Shown here in pieces: positions 1 to 6,388 of a stretch of 13,950 bases of DNA. The notes beneath the pieces are model-generated. The model was not told where the DNA came from. It searched no databases and saw only the letters and a list, made by a program, of their open reading frames with translations. Within the stretch, counting starts at the first letter, position 1; every line of letters begins with the position of its first letter. This DNA is from UBA10364 sp905182675 (lineage in GTDB: Bacteria; Bacteroidota; Bacteroidia; Flavobacteriales; Schleiferiaceae), in assembly GCA_963933975.1 (NCBI GenBank), contig CAWVWE010000038.1:1-13950 (forward strand), given 5' to 3'. The translations under genes and the position numbers were made by a program.

Positions 1-71
1 TACCATGAAGCTAAAGGATAGTTGGGCTGGGAAATATTTGTAGTCTAGGATGGGAAAACTTTCTGGTTTAT

Positions 72-1025
72 TTAAAATACAGCACTAGCGATTTCCTGGA
101 TGTTGGTACTCTTTCCCATACTATAATAGTGTAATACGGGAACCCCGGCACGCTGTAGCTCTTTACTTTGCTCAATACACCATGCTATCCCTAATTTTCG
201 GACAGCATCGTTGTCCTTACATTTAAGCACCTCAATAGCCAAGGAATCTGGTATATCTACATGAAAAATCTGAGGTAACAAACTCAACTGACGTTTCGTT
301 ACCAAGGGTTTTAAACCCGGAATAATAGGCACAGTAATACCAGCATCTCTACACTTTGTAACAAACTCAAAGTACTTTTGATTGTCGAAAAAAAGTTGTG
401 TTACAATATAATCTGCGCCAGCATCCACCTTTGATTTTAAATGATTGATGTCTATGTTCAGTGATGGAGCCTCAAAATGCTTTTCAGGATAGCCTGCCAC
501 GCCTATACAAAAGTCAGTAGCGGTACTATTTTGCAACTCTTCATCTAAATATCGTCCTTGATTCAAATCATTAATTTGTCGAACAAGGTCAATTGAAAAT
601 GCGTTTCCCTCTGGTTTGGGAGTGAAATAGCTCTCACCTCTCGCTTGATCACCTCGAAGGGCAACAATATTCTCTATCCCCAAGAAATTCAGATCTATCA
701 GTACGTTCTCCGTATCCTCTCGAGTAAAACCGCCGCACAACACGTGGGGAACGGCCTCAGTCTCATATCGATGCATTATGGCAGCGCAAATACCAACAGT
801 TCCAGGTCTTTTGCGGACCACTTTCTCCTGAAGTAAGCCACTAGGCAATCGCTTGTAGACCGTTTCCTCACGGTGATAAGTAACATCTATGAATGGAGGT
901 TTAAATTCCATTAAAGGATCAATATGGTCAAAAATATCTTGAGCCTTCTGCCCCTTTAGTGGGGGTAGGATTTCAAATGTGAATTGACATTCTTTGGAGT
1001 TGGCAAGTATTTCGGTAATTTTCAT
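72..1025 (-). CDS. metF: methylenetetrahydrofolate reductase
   Basis: Cytosolic flavoprotein that reduces 5,10-methylene-tetrahydrofolate to 5-methyl-tetrahydrofolate, the methyl donor for MetH. At 317 residues it has the usual length of a bacterial MetF. Visible family marks are FEILPP at residues 17-22 (Glu18 in the place of the catalytic Glu), VTYHREET, the NIVALRGD segment with Asp126, AGYPEKH, the QLFFD strand, and PIIPGLKPL near the end of the barrel. The ATG lies 2 bases after the metH2 stop, so it is the last visible gene of the metH1-metH2-metF operon and should be under the same SAM-I riboswitch. No hairpin with a T-tract is seen between its stop and the left window edge, so the transcript may run on. 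Assignment is firm. Confidence 0.96.
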   Translation of the reverse strand: MKITEILANSKECQFTFEILPPLKGQKAQDIFDHIDPLMEFKPPFIDVTYHREETVYKRLPSGLLQEKVVRKRPGTVGICAAIMHRYETEAVPHVLCGGFTREDTENVLIDLNFLGIENIVALRGDQARGESYFTPKPEGNAFSIDLVRQINDLNQGRYLDEELQNSTATDFCIGVAGYPEKHFEAPSLNIDINHLKSKVDAGADYIVTQLFFDNQKYFEFVTKCRDAGITVPIIPGLKPLVTKRQLSLLPQIFHVDIPDSLAIEVLKCKDNDAVRKLGIAWCIEQSKELQRAGVPVLHYYSMGKSTNIQEIASAVF

Positions 1026-1027
1026 TT

Positions 1028-3685
1028 CTAATAATTAAGATTAGGCGACAGCCATTTTTCGGCTTTTTCCTTAGTTACTCTTCTCATTGCTGCATAAGCA
1101 TCTACTTGATCTTTTGCTAGTTTGCCTATGGCAAAATATTTAGATTTCGGATGTGCGAAATAGTAGCCGCTTACACTAGATGCAGGGTACATTGCTAAAC
1201 TTTCTGTAAGTGTGATGCCTATTTTTTCAACATCAAGTAAGTCAAAAATCGTGGACTTGTCTAAATGATCTGGACAGGCAGGATAACCCGGAGCAGGACG
1301 TATACCGCTGTATTTTTCAGCGATCAATTCATCATTCGTTAATTGTTCCTCTGGAGCATATCCCCAATACTCTCTTCGTATGCGCAAATGCATATATTCC
1401 GCAAGTGCCTCAGCTAGTCTGTCTGCTAGCGCTTTTAACATTAGCGCATTATAGTCGTCAAGATTCTTTTCGAAATTCTTCAATGGTCCTTCTATGTCCA
1501 GACCAGCAGTAACGGCAAAACAGCCCACATAATCTTGAATAGTCCCAACCGGTGCTATAAAATCAGATAACGATTGGAATTTTGATTTCTCTCCAGTCTG
1601 GCGCAATGTATAGAAACTACCTAACGATCCATTATCCCCCAATTTAATCTCTTCACCTGCACTATTTGCAGGAAAAATACCATAGGCGGCCTTTAGCGTT
1701 AACCACTTACCTTTTTGAATATCTCGTAACATCTTCAGGGCGTCCTTGTGTAATATTTGAGCTTGTTCACCCACGAGCTCATCTTTAAGAATTCTTGGAT
1801 ACTTGCCGAAAAGTTGCCAAGTCTGAAAAAAAGGTGTCCAATCTATGAAGGGAACCACATCCCTGATGGAGATGTCATGAACATGACGCACTCCTAGAAA
1901 TTTTGGAGTGGAAACGGACATCGCATTAAATTCAAGCTTAGGTTTATTAGCCTGTGCATAGTCAAATGGTACCAACGCTTTTCTTTCACGATGTTTGGCA
2001 TATCCTTCACGAACTACAGCTAATGACTCCTTCTCTAGCTGAACAAAATCTTTACCATGCTCACCGAGTAATTTAGAACTTACTCCAACCGCTCTACTGG
2101 CATCATTGACGTGCATTACAGCACCAGAGTACTCTGGGTCAATTTTAACTGCCGTATGCGCACGTGAAGTGGTTGCACCACCAATCAGTAGAGGTATTTT
2201 TAGGCGCATTCGCTCCATTTCCTTTGCAATGTGGATCATCTCATCTAATGATGGTGTGATCAGTCCTGAGAGACCTATCAGGTCAACGTTGTGATCAATG
2301 GCTGCTTGAATGATTTTTTCTGGCGGAACCATCACACCTAAGTCGATAATTTCAAAATTATTACAGGCCAAAACAACTCCAACAATATTCTTTCCTATGT
2401 CGTGTACATCACCCTTTACAGTAGCCATTAAAATCTTGCCTGCACTTGAACTAACCCCATCTTCTTTTTCAGCTTCTAAATAGGGCATTAAAAAGGCTAC
2501 TGCTTTTTTCATGACTCGAGCACTTTTCACGACCTGTGGTAAGAACATTTTACCAGCTCCAAACAGATCGCCAACGACATTCATGCCATCCATCAAGGGA
2601 CCCTCAATAACGTGCAATGTCTTATCGAACAGCTGGCGAGCCTCTTCCACATCTTCATCAATAAAATCTGTTATTCCTTTGATTAGTGCGTATTCAAGAC
2701 GGTCAGCGACGGGCACGTTACGCCATTCTAACACTTTTGTGTCATCCTTAATAGTGCCCTCCACAGTTTGAGCAAACTCTAATAGGCGCTCTGTAGCATC
2801 GTCTCTTCTATCGAGTAGTACATCTTCAATACGAACCATAAGGTCTTTATCGACATGCTCATATACCTCTAACATACTTGGATTTACAATACCCATATCC
2901 ATACCATGCTGGATGGCATGGTATAAGAAGGAGGAATGCATGGCCTCGCGAACAGCATTATTTCCCCTAAAGCTAAAACTAACGTTAGAAACGCCGCCAC
3001 TAACCTTAGCATATGGAAGGTTGTTTTTAATCCACTGAGTGGCTAAAAAGAAATCTAACGCATTTTCGCGATGCTCTTCCATCCCTGTGGCCACAGGGAA
3101 TATATTAGGGTCAAAAATAATATCCTCCGCAGGAAATTCAACCACCTTTGTAAGTATGCGGTAAGAGCGTTCACAAATTTCAATACGCCTTTGGTAATTA
3201 TCAGCTTGACCATTCTCATCAAATGCCATTACCACGACAGCAGCCCCAAAGCGTCTAATAGTTTTGGCCTGACTGATGAATTCCTCCTCTCCTGACTTGA
3301 GCGAAATAGAATTGACTACACATTTCCCTTGAACACACTTTAAACCGGCTACTATAATTTCCCATTTAGAGGAATCAATCATGATTGGAATTCGAGATAT
3401 ATCTGGCTCTGCAGCAACAAGATTCAGAAATGTTGTCATGGCTTCAGCACCATCAATCATCCCTTCATCCATATTAATGTCTAAAATCTGTGCACCACCT
3501 TCCACTTGGTCTCTTGCGACACTTAACGCCTCATCGAAGAGTCTTTCTTTAATTAATCTTAAAAACTTGCGCGATCCTGTCACATTAGTCCGTTCACCAA
3601 TATTTACAAAATTAGTATCGGAGGTAATTACAAGTGGCTCCAAACCTGATAGCCGCATAGGCTTTAAAGAAAGTTTATCCGACAT
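1028..3685 (-). CDS. metH: methionine synthase, cobalamin-dependent, folate/B12/reactivation subunit
   Basis: Large part of a split cobalamin-dependent methionine synthase, which moves the methyl group of methyl-tetrahydrofolate via cobalamin to homocysteine. Domains in order: pterin-binding barrel (from about residue 20, with NIGERTNVTGS and later DPNIFPVATGMEEH); four-helix cobalamin cap (about 330-410); cobalamin-binding Rossmann domain with GDVHDIGKN, where His428 is the lower cobalt ligand; and the C-terminal SAM-binding reactivation domain (about 570-885) with RPAPGYPAC at 796-804. It lacks the N-terminal homocysteine domain, which is the preceding gene; 885 + 330 residues equals a full-length MetH of about 1,220. 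Its ATG overlaps the end of metH1 by 11 bases, favouring coupled translation. The break is in the linker between domains and both halves are intact, so this is a genuine two-gene enzyme rather than a frameshift. Confidence 0.95.
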   Translation of the reverse strand: MSDKLSLKPMRLSGLEPLVITSDTNFVNIGERTNVTGSRKFLRLIKERLFDEALSVARDQVEGGAQILDINMDEGMIDGAEAMTTFLNLVAAEPDISRIPIMIDSSKWEIIVAGLKCVQGKCVVNSISLKSGEEEFISQAKTIRRFGAAVVVMAFDENGQADNYQRRIEICERSYRILTKVVEFPAEDIIFDPNIFPVATGMEEHRENALDFFLATQWIKNNLPYAKVSGGVSNVSFSFRGNNAVREAMHSSFLYHAIQHGMDMGIVNPSMLEVYEHVDKDLMVRIEDVLLDRRDDATERLLEFAQTVEGTIKDDTKVLEWRNVPVADRLEYALIKGITDFIDEDVEEARQLFDKTLHVIEGPLMDGMNVVGDLFGAGKMFLPQVVKSARVMKKAVAFLMPYLEAEKEDGVSSSAGKILMATVKGDVHDIGKNIVGVVLACNNFEIIDLGVMVPPEKIIQAAIDHNVDLIGLSGLITPSLDEMIHIAKEMERMRLKIPLLIGGATTSRAHTAVKIDPEYSGAVMHVNDASRAVGVSSKLLGEHGKDFVQLEKESLAVVREGYAKHRERKALVPFDYAQANKPKLEFNAMSVSTPKFLGVRHVHDISIRDVVPFIDWTPFFQTWQLFGKYPRILKDELVGEQAQILHKDALKMLRDIQKGKWLTLKAAYGIFPANSAGEEIKLGDNGSLGSFYTLRQTGEKSKFQSLSDFIAPVGTIQDYVGCFAVTAGLDIEGPLKNFEKNLDDYNALMLKALADRLAEALAEYMHLRIRREYWGYAPEEQLTNDELIAEKYSGIRPAPGYPACPDHLDKSTIFDLLDVEKIGITLTESLAMYPASSVSGYYFAHPKSKYFAIGKLAKDQVDAYAAMRRVTKEKAEKWLSPNLNY

Positions 3686-4667
3686 AATTTCTTGGATTAT
3701 ACTGTTTTGCCAATTCTGCTATAGCCCTTATATGAGCTGGAGATGTGCCGCAACAACCACCAATAACATTAATAAGGTTCAACTCTAAGTAATCTCTTAT
3801 TTGTGCTGCCATCTGCTCCGGCGTCTCGTCATACTCACCAAAGGCGTTTGGCAATCCCGCATTTGGATGCGCACTTATCGCGAAGGGTGCTTTCGCACCT
3901 AACGTCTGTAGATAAGGCATCAGCTGTTTTGCACCTAATGCACAATTCAAACCAATACTTAGAAGAGGTGCATGGCTGACTGAAATTAAAAAAGCCTCCG
4001 TAGTTTGTCCGCTTAACGTTCTGCCCGATGCATCCGTTATGGTACCACTCAACATGATGGCAACTTCTTTACCTGAGGCTTCAATAGCGTCTTGCGCAGC
4101 AAATAAAGCTGCTTTAGCATTGAGTGTATCAAAAACAGTCTCGATCAATAGGGCATCTATTCCAGCAGAAATTAAAGCATTACATTGTTCTAGATAATTA
4201 TCTTTCAAGTCATCGAAGGATACCGCTCTGAATCCTGGATTATTAACATCAGGACTTAAGGAAGCCGTTTTATTTGTGGGACCAACGGAACCAGCAATGT
4301 ACTTGTGGCCCTTACCACCCTGTTTATAGTATCTGTCTATGGCTTTTCGAGCACAAGTGACTGCCGCTGTATTTAATTCCTCAACTAAACTACTCATGTG
4401 ATAATCCTCCATGGATATCGCATTGGAATTGAAAGTATTTGTCTCTATAATATCAGCACCGGCCATTAAATAGGCAAAATGAATATCCTCTATTGCTTGT
4501 GGCTGGGTGAGCACCAATAAATCATTATTACCCTTTAATGGATGAGGGTAGTTAGAAAAACGATCGCCACGGTACTGATTCTCCTCAAACTTGTAGTCTT
4601 GGATCATAGTGCCCATGGCACCATCGAGAATAAGAATGTTTTTTGTAATTGCTTCTTTTATGCTCAT
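3675..4667 (-). CDS. methionine synthase, homocysteine-binding subunit
   Basis: Zinc-dependent homocysteine S-methyltransferase barrel, equal to the N-terminal domain of MetH, encoded as a separate 330-residue protein. It begins with the typical ILDGAMGTMIQ segment; the zinc ligands are visible as Cys242 (GLNCALG) and the Cys305-Cys306 pair (GGCCGTSP), placed as in full-length MetH. It binds and activates homocysteine as a thiolate to accept the methyl group from cobalamin on the metH2 product. It is the first gene of the operon, 54 bases after the end of the SAM-I aptamer, and its last codons overlap metH2. No Shine-Dalgarno sequence precedes the ATG, as is common in Bacteroidota. The protein alone could be mistaken for a betaine- or S-methylmethionine-homocysteine methyltransferase, but the immediate partner gene settles the role. 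Confidence 0.93.
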   Translation of the reverse strand: MSIKEAITKNILILDGAMGTMIQDYKFEENQYRGDRFSNYPHPLKGNNDLLVLTQPQAIEDIHFAYLMAGADIIETNTFNSNAISMEDYHMSSLVEELNTAAVTCARKAIDRYYKQGGKGHKYIAGSVGPTNKTASLSPDVNNPGFRAVSFDDLKDNYLEQCNALISAGIDALLIETVFDTLNAKAALFAAQDAIEASGKEVAIMLSGTITDASGRTLSGQTTEAFLISVSHAPLLSIGLNCALGAKQLMPYLQTLGAKAPFAISAHPNAGLPNAFGEYDETPEQMAAQIRDYLELNLINVIGGCCGTSPAHIRAIAELAKQYNPRNYVG

Positions 4668-4720
4668 CGCCGAGTTTGTTAGGTACGGCTATAAAGAAAG
4701 CTTAGGATGCGAAAGTGCAA

Positions 4721-4816
4721 CGTATCAGTCCTCTAATCAGAGGTGGGTTGTGGCACCCGGCATTTCCGGGTTGCCAAGACGTCAGCGGGCCCATTCCCTC
4801 AGTCTTTCTTGATAGC
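4721..4816 (-). promoter_or_regulatory. SAM-I (S-box) riboswitch of the metH-metF operon
   Basis: Read on the minus strand, this leader has the conserved S-box core in order: TATCAAGAAAG at the 5' side, GAGGGAATGGGCCC, TTGGCAACC, GGTGCCA, and a closing TGATACG. Helices drawn by hand: P1 TATCA/TGATA (4810-4814 with 4723-4727); P2 base AAGAC/GTCTT with the kink-turn GAGGGA; P3 CCCGG/CCGGG (about 4760-4774); P4 CCTC/GAGG closed by TGATTA. The GGG of the P2 loop can pair with the CCC after GGTGCCACAA, giving the usual pseudoknot. It would bind SAM and lower expression of metH1-metH2-metF. P1 is short and no T-tract terminator follows, so control is probably at translation (see findings). Confidence 0.93.
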
Positions 4817-4820
4817 AAGC

Positions 4821-4828
4821 CAATATTA
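4821..4828 (-). promoter_or_regulatory. candidate -7 box for the metH operon
   Basis: On the minus strand this reads TAATATTG, one mismatch from the Bacteroidota -7 consensus TAnnTTTG. It ends 4-5 bases before the first paired base of the SAM-I riboswitch, so transcription would start almost exactly at the aptamer. No clear -33 TTTG is found at the normal distance, so the call rests mainly on position. Confidence 0.4.
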
Positions 4829-4882
4829 AGACAGATTTTTGTAATAATCCACATGTGAGGGACAAAAAATGAATTTCTTTTC

Positions 4883-4890
4883 TACTTTTG
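4883..4890 (+). promoter_or_regulatory. metK: -7 promoter box of metK
   Basis: TACTTTTG is an exact match to the Bacteroidota -7 consensus TAnnTTTG. It ends 4 bases before the P1 stem of the SAM-II-like aptamer, so the transcript would begin at the aptamer's first bases. A -33 TTTG is not evident 17-23 bases upstream; the spacer region is A-rich. Confidence 0.6.
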
Positions 4891-4894
4891 ACCT

Positions 4895-4939
4895 GTGGAA
4901 GGATTTGACTGCTTGCAACCACTTAAAAAAAATGCTAAA
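4895..4939 (+). promoter_or_regulatory. SAM-II riboswitch aptamer of metK
   Basis: A short H-type pseudoknot aptamer. The stretch has the SAM-II pattern in order: P1 5' strand GTGG (4895-4898), GATTTGACTG, CTTGCAA, P1 3' strand CCAC (4919-4922), an A-rich linker TTAAAAAAAA, and the terminal ATGCTAAA. This matches the alphaproteobacterial type known from memory (GTGG, GATTTG, CTTGCAGCCAC, TTAAA, GCTAAA). One possible pseudoknot contact is GCA (4915-4917) with TGC (4933-4935), but the register is not settled by hand. Its place in front of SAM synthetase fits feedback control by SAM. Unlike the usual arrangement, the element does not run directly into the ribosome site; the metK ATG is 77 bases further on. 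Confidence 0.82.
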
Positions 4940-4970
4940 TTCAGACCAGCATCTCTTAAGTGTCAAGCAG
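4909..4970 (+). promoter_or_regulatory. possible anti-aptamer fold of the metK leader
   Basis: Two perfect 7-bp helices link the aptamer with sequence downstream of it: CTGCTTG (4909-4915) with CAAGCAG (4964-4970) and CACTTAA (4920-4926) with TTAAGTG (4956-4962). An inner 5-bp helix ATGCT/AGCAT (4932-4936 with 4948-4952) stacks inside. These use the same bases as P1 and the pseudoknot of the SAM-II fold, so the two states exclude each other. There is no T-tract, so this is not a terminator. A further hairpin GGTTTAA/TTGAACC lies at 4980-4998, just before the start codon. The pairing is seen; its role is inferred. Confidence 0.5.
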
Positions 4971-5039
4971 CTTCTTCCCGGTTTAAATAAATTGAACCCT
5001 AATAAACAGACCCGAGATGTCCTATTTCTTTACTTCTGA
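4932..5039 (+). CDS. possible 35-codon upstream ORF overlapping metK
   Basis: An ATG at 4932-4934 opens a 35-codon frame ending in TGA at 5037-5039, 23 bases inside metK and in another frame. Its ATG sits in the conserved 3' element of the SAM-II aptamer (ATGCTAAA), so SAM binding could hide this start codon. The predicted peptide is leucine- and lysine-rich in the middle and ends in an aromatic-hydrophobic run (VLFLYF). No Shine-Dalgarno sequence precedes it, which is normal here. It may be a leader peptide affecting metK translation, or chance: 35 codons without a stop is not rare. Translation is unproven. Confidence 0.25.
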   Translation: MLNSDQHLLSVKQLLPGLNKLNPNKQTRDVLFLYF

Positions 5040-6276
5040 AAGTGTTTCAGAAGGACACCCAGACAAAGTAGCTGATCAAATTTCAGATGCTATCATAGAT
5101 AACTTTTTAGCTTTCGATCCTAACTCAAAAGTGGCATGTGAAACTCTTGTTACTACAGGACAGGTCATACTCGCCGGTGAGGTAAAATCTACGGCCTACC
5201 TTGACGTGCAACGCATTACTAGGGAAGTTATTCAGCGCATAGGCTACACAAAAAGCGAGTATATGTTTGATGCTAATTCTTGTGGCATCTTAAGTGCAAT
5301 ACATGAGCAGAGTGATGACATCAACAGAGGTGTTGATCGCGGAAATCCAGAAGACCAAGGTGCAGGTGATCAGGGAATGATGTTCGGTTACGCTTCAAAT
5401 GAGACAGACAACTATATGCCTTTAGCGCTTGATTTAAGCCATAGAATCCTACAGGTTCTTGCTGAGGTGAGACGCGAAGAAAAGGACATTCCTTATCTGC
5501 GTCCAGATGCAAAAAGCCAAGTAACTATTCAATATAGTGATCGTAACATACCAGAGCGGATCGAAGCAATTGTTGTCAGTACACAGCATGACGATTTCAA
5601 CAGCAATGACGAAATAATGCTGCTTAAAATCAAAGAGGATATAATCAACATTGTCATTCCTCGTGTGATGGCCCAATTGCCACTGGCAACGCAGGCGCTG
5701 TTTGGCCCAGATATCAAGTACCATATCAATCCAACAGGAAAATTTGTAATCGGCGGGCCACATGGAGACACCGGACTAACGGGGCGTAAGATCATTGTAG
5801 ACACTTATGGTGGTAAAGGCGCGCACGGTGGTGGTGCTTTTTCAGGAAAGGATCCTTCGAAAGTAGATCGCTCAGCTGCTTACGCGACAAGACATGTTGC
5901 TAAAAATCTTGTAGCAGCAGGTGTCTGCGACCAAGTATTAGTTCAAGTTTCTTATGCCATAGGTGTGGTTGAACCCATGGGGATATTTATTGACACCTAC
6001 GGTACTTCTAAAGTAGATTTCAATGATGGACAAATTGCTGAAATCGTCAAGGAAATTTATGATTTCCGCCCAGGATTAATTGAAAAAAATCTTAAGCTTC
6101 GTCGACCGATGTACAGTGAAACTGCCGCCTACGGGCATATGGGCCGTATCAATGAAACGGTGAAGAAGTCTTTCAAGTCTGCGGATGGGAGGACTGAAAT
6201 CGATCTTGATGTAGAGCTATTTACTTGGGAGAAACTAGAGTTTGTAGACGCATTTAAAGTTGCGTTTAACTGTTAA
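5017..6276 (+). CDS. metK: S-adenosylmethionine synthetase
   Basis: Makes SAM from methionine and ATP in the cytosol, releasing phosphate and pyrophosphate. The protein of 419 residues begins FTSESVSEGHPDKVADQISDA, with the catalytic His14; other signature stretches are GAGDQGMMFGYA (115-126), GGPHGDTGLTGRK, and the glycine-rich GGGAFSGKDPSKVDRSA near 270-285. The ATG is fixed by the family N-terminus. The gene reads divergently from the metH operon, is preceded by a SAM-II riboswitch and closed by a strong terminator, so it is a single-gene unit. Its product is the ligand of both neighbouring riboswitches, forming a local feedback loop. Confidence 0.98.
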   Translation: MSYFFTSESVSEGHPDKVADQISDAIIDNFLAFDPNSKVACETLVTTGQVILAGEVKSTAYLDVQRITREVIQRIGYTKSEYMFDANSCGILSAIHEQSDDINRGVDRGNPEDQGAGDQGMMFGYASNETDNYMPLALDLSHRILQVLAEVRREEKDIPYLRPDAKSQVTIQYSDRNIPERIEAIVVSTQHDDFNSNDEIMLLKIKEDIINIVIPRVMAQLPLATQALFGPDIKYHINPTGKFVIGGPHGDTGLTGRKIIVDTYGGKGAHGGGAFSGKDPSKVDRSAAYATRHVAKNLVAAGVCDQVLVQVSYAIGVVEPMGIFIDTYGTSKVDFNDGQIAEIVKEIYDFRPGLIEKNLKLRRPMYSETAAYGHMGRINETVKKSFKSADGRTEIDLDVELFTWEKLEFVDAFKVAFNC

Positions 6277-6292
6277 TCACCTTGGCGTTATT

Positions 6293-6330
6293 AAAAAAGT
6301 CCCTGGCGCTGTTGCGCTAGGGACTTTTTT
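6293..6330 (+). terminator. Rho-independent terminator after metK
   Basis: Hairpin AGTCCCTGGCGC / GCGCTAGGGACT (6298-6309 with 6314-6325), 12 bp with one G-T pair and a TGTT loop, followed by six T and preceded by six A. The A and T runs make it potentially active in both directions. Confidence 0.93.
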
Positions 6331-6362
6331 AAGTGATTGTTCTTTATTCAAATCTTGAAATG

Positions 6363-6370
6363 TATTTTTG
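6363..6370 (+). promoter_or_regulatory. -7 promoter box of the reductase-ferredoxin operon
   Basis: TATTTTTG matches TAnnTTTG exactly; a TTG at 6337-6339 lies 23 bases upstream as a possible -33 element. The start of transcription would be near 6375-6378, shortly before the ATG at 6389. The TTG codon at 6368 is part of this box and cannot be the translation start of the same transcript. Confidence 0.6.
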
Positions 6371-6388
6371 CAGCAAACTCACGTGGGA

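Noticed and set aside
1..71. Open minus-strand frame after metF and an ATG at 4-6 near the window edge, plus a short plus-strand frame ending at 43.
   Set aside because: Too short to judge; no recognisable residues and the window ends. The minus ATG could be the start of the next gene, but only two codons are visible.
3675..3685. Frameshift or pseudogene explanation for the two MetH pieces.
   Set aside because: The break falls in the linker between domains, both parts have complete motifs and their own start and stop codons, and split MetH is known in Bacteroidota.
4895..4950. Second S-box (SAM-I) in front of metK, suggested by GCAACC followed by TGCTAAATTC.
   Set aside because: The P3 and P4 helices and the GGTGC partner strand are absent; the order GTGG, GATTTG, CTTGCAACCAC, A-rich linker, GCTAAA fits SAM-II far better.
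4909..4970. Nested hairpin in the metK leader as a Rho-independent terminator.
   Set aside because: No T-tract follows 4970; the next bases are CTTCTTCCCGG.
6368..6388. TTG start at 6368 giving the ferredoxin reductase 7 extra residues.
   Set aside because: The codon is inside a perfect -7 promoter box, and the ATG at 6389 gives the normal N-terminus before the FAD motif.
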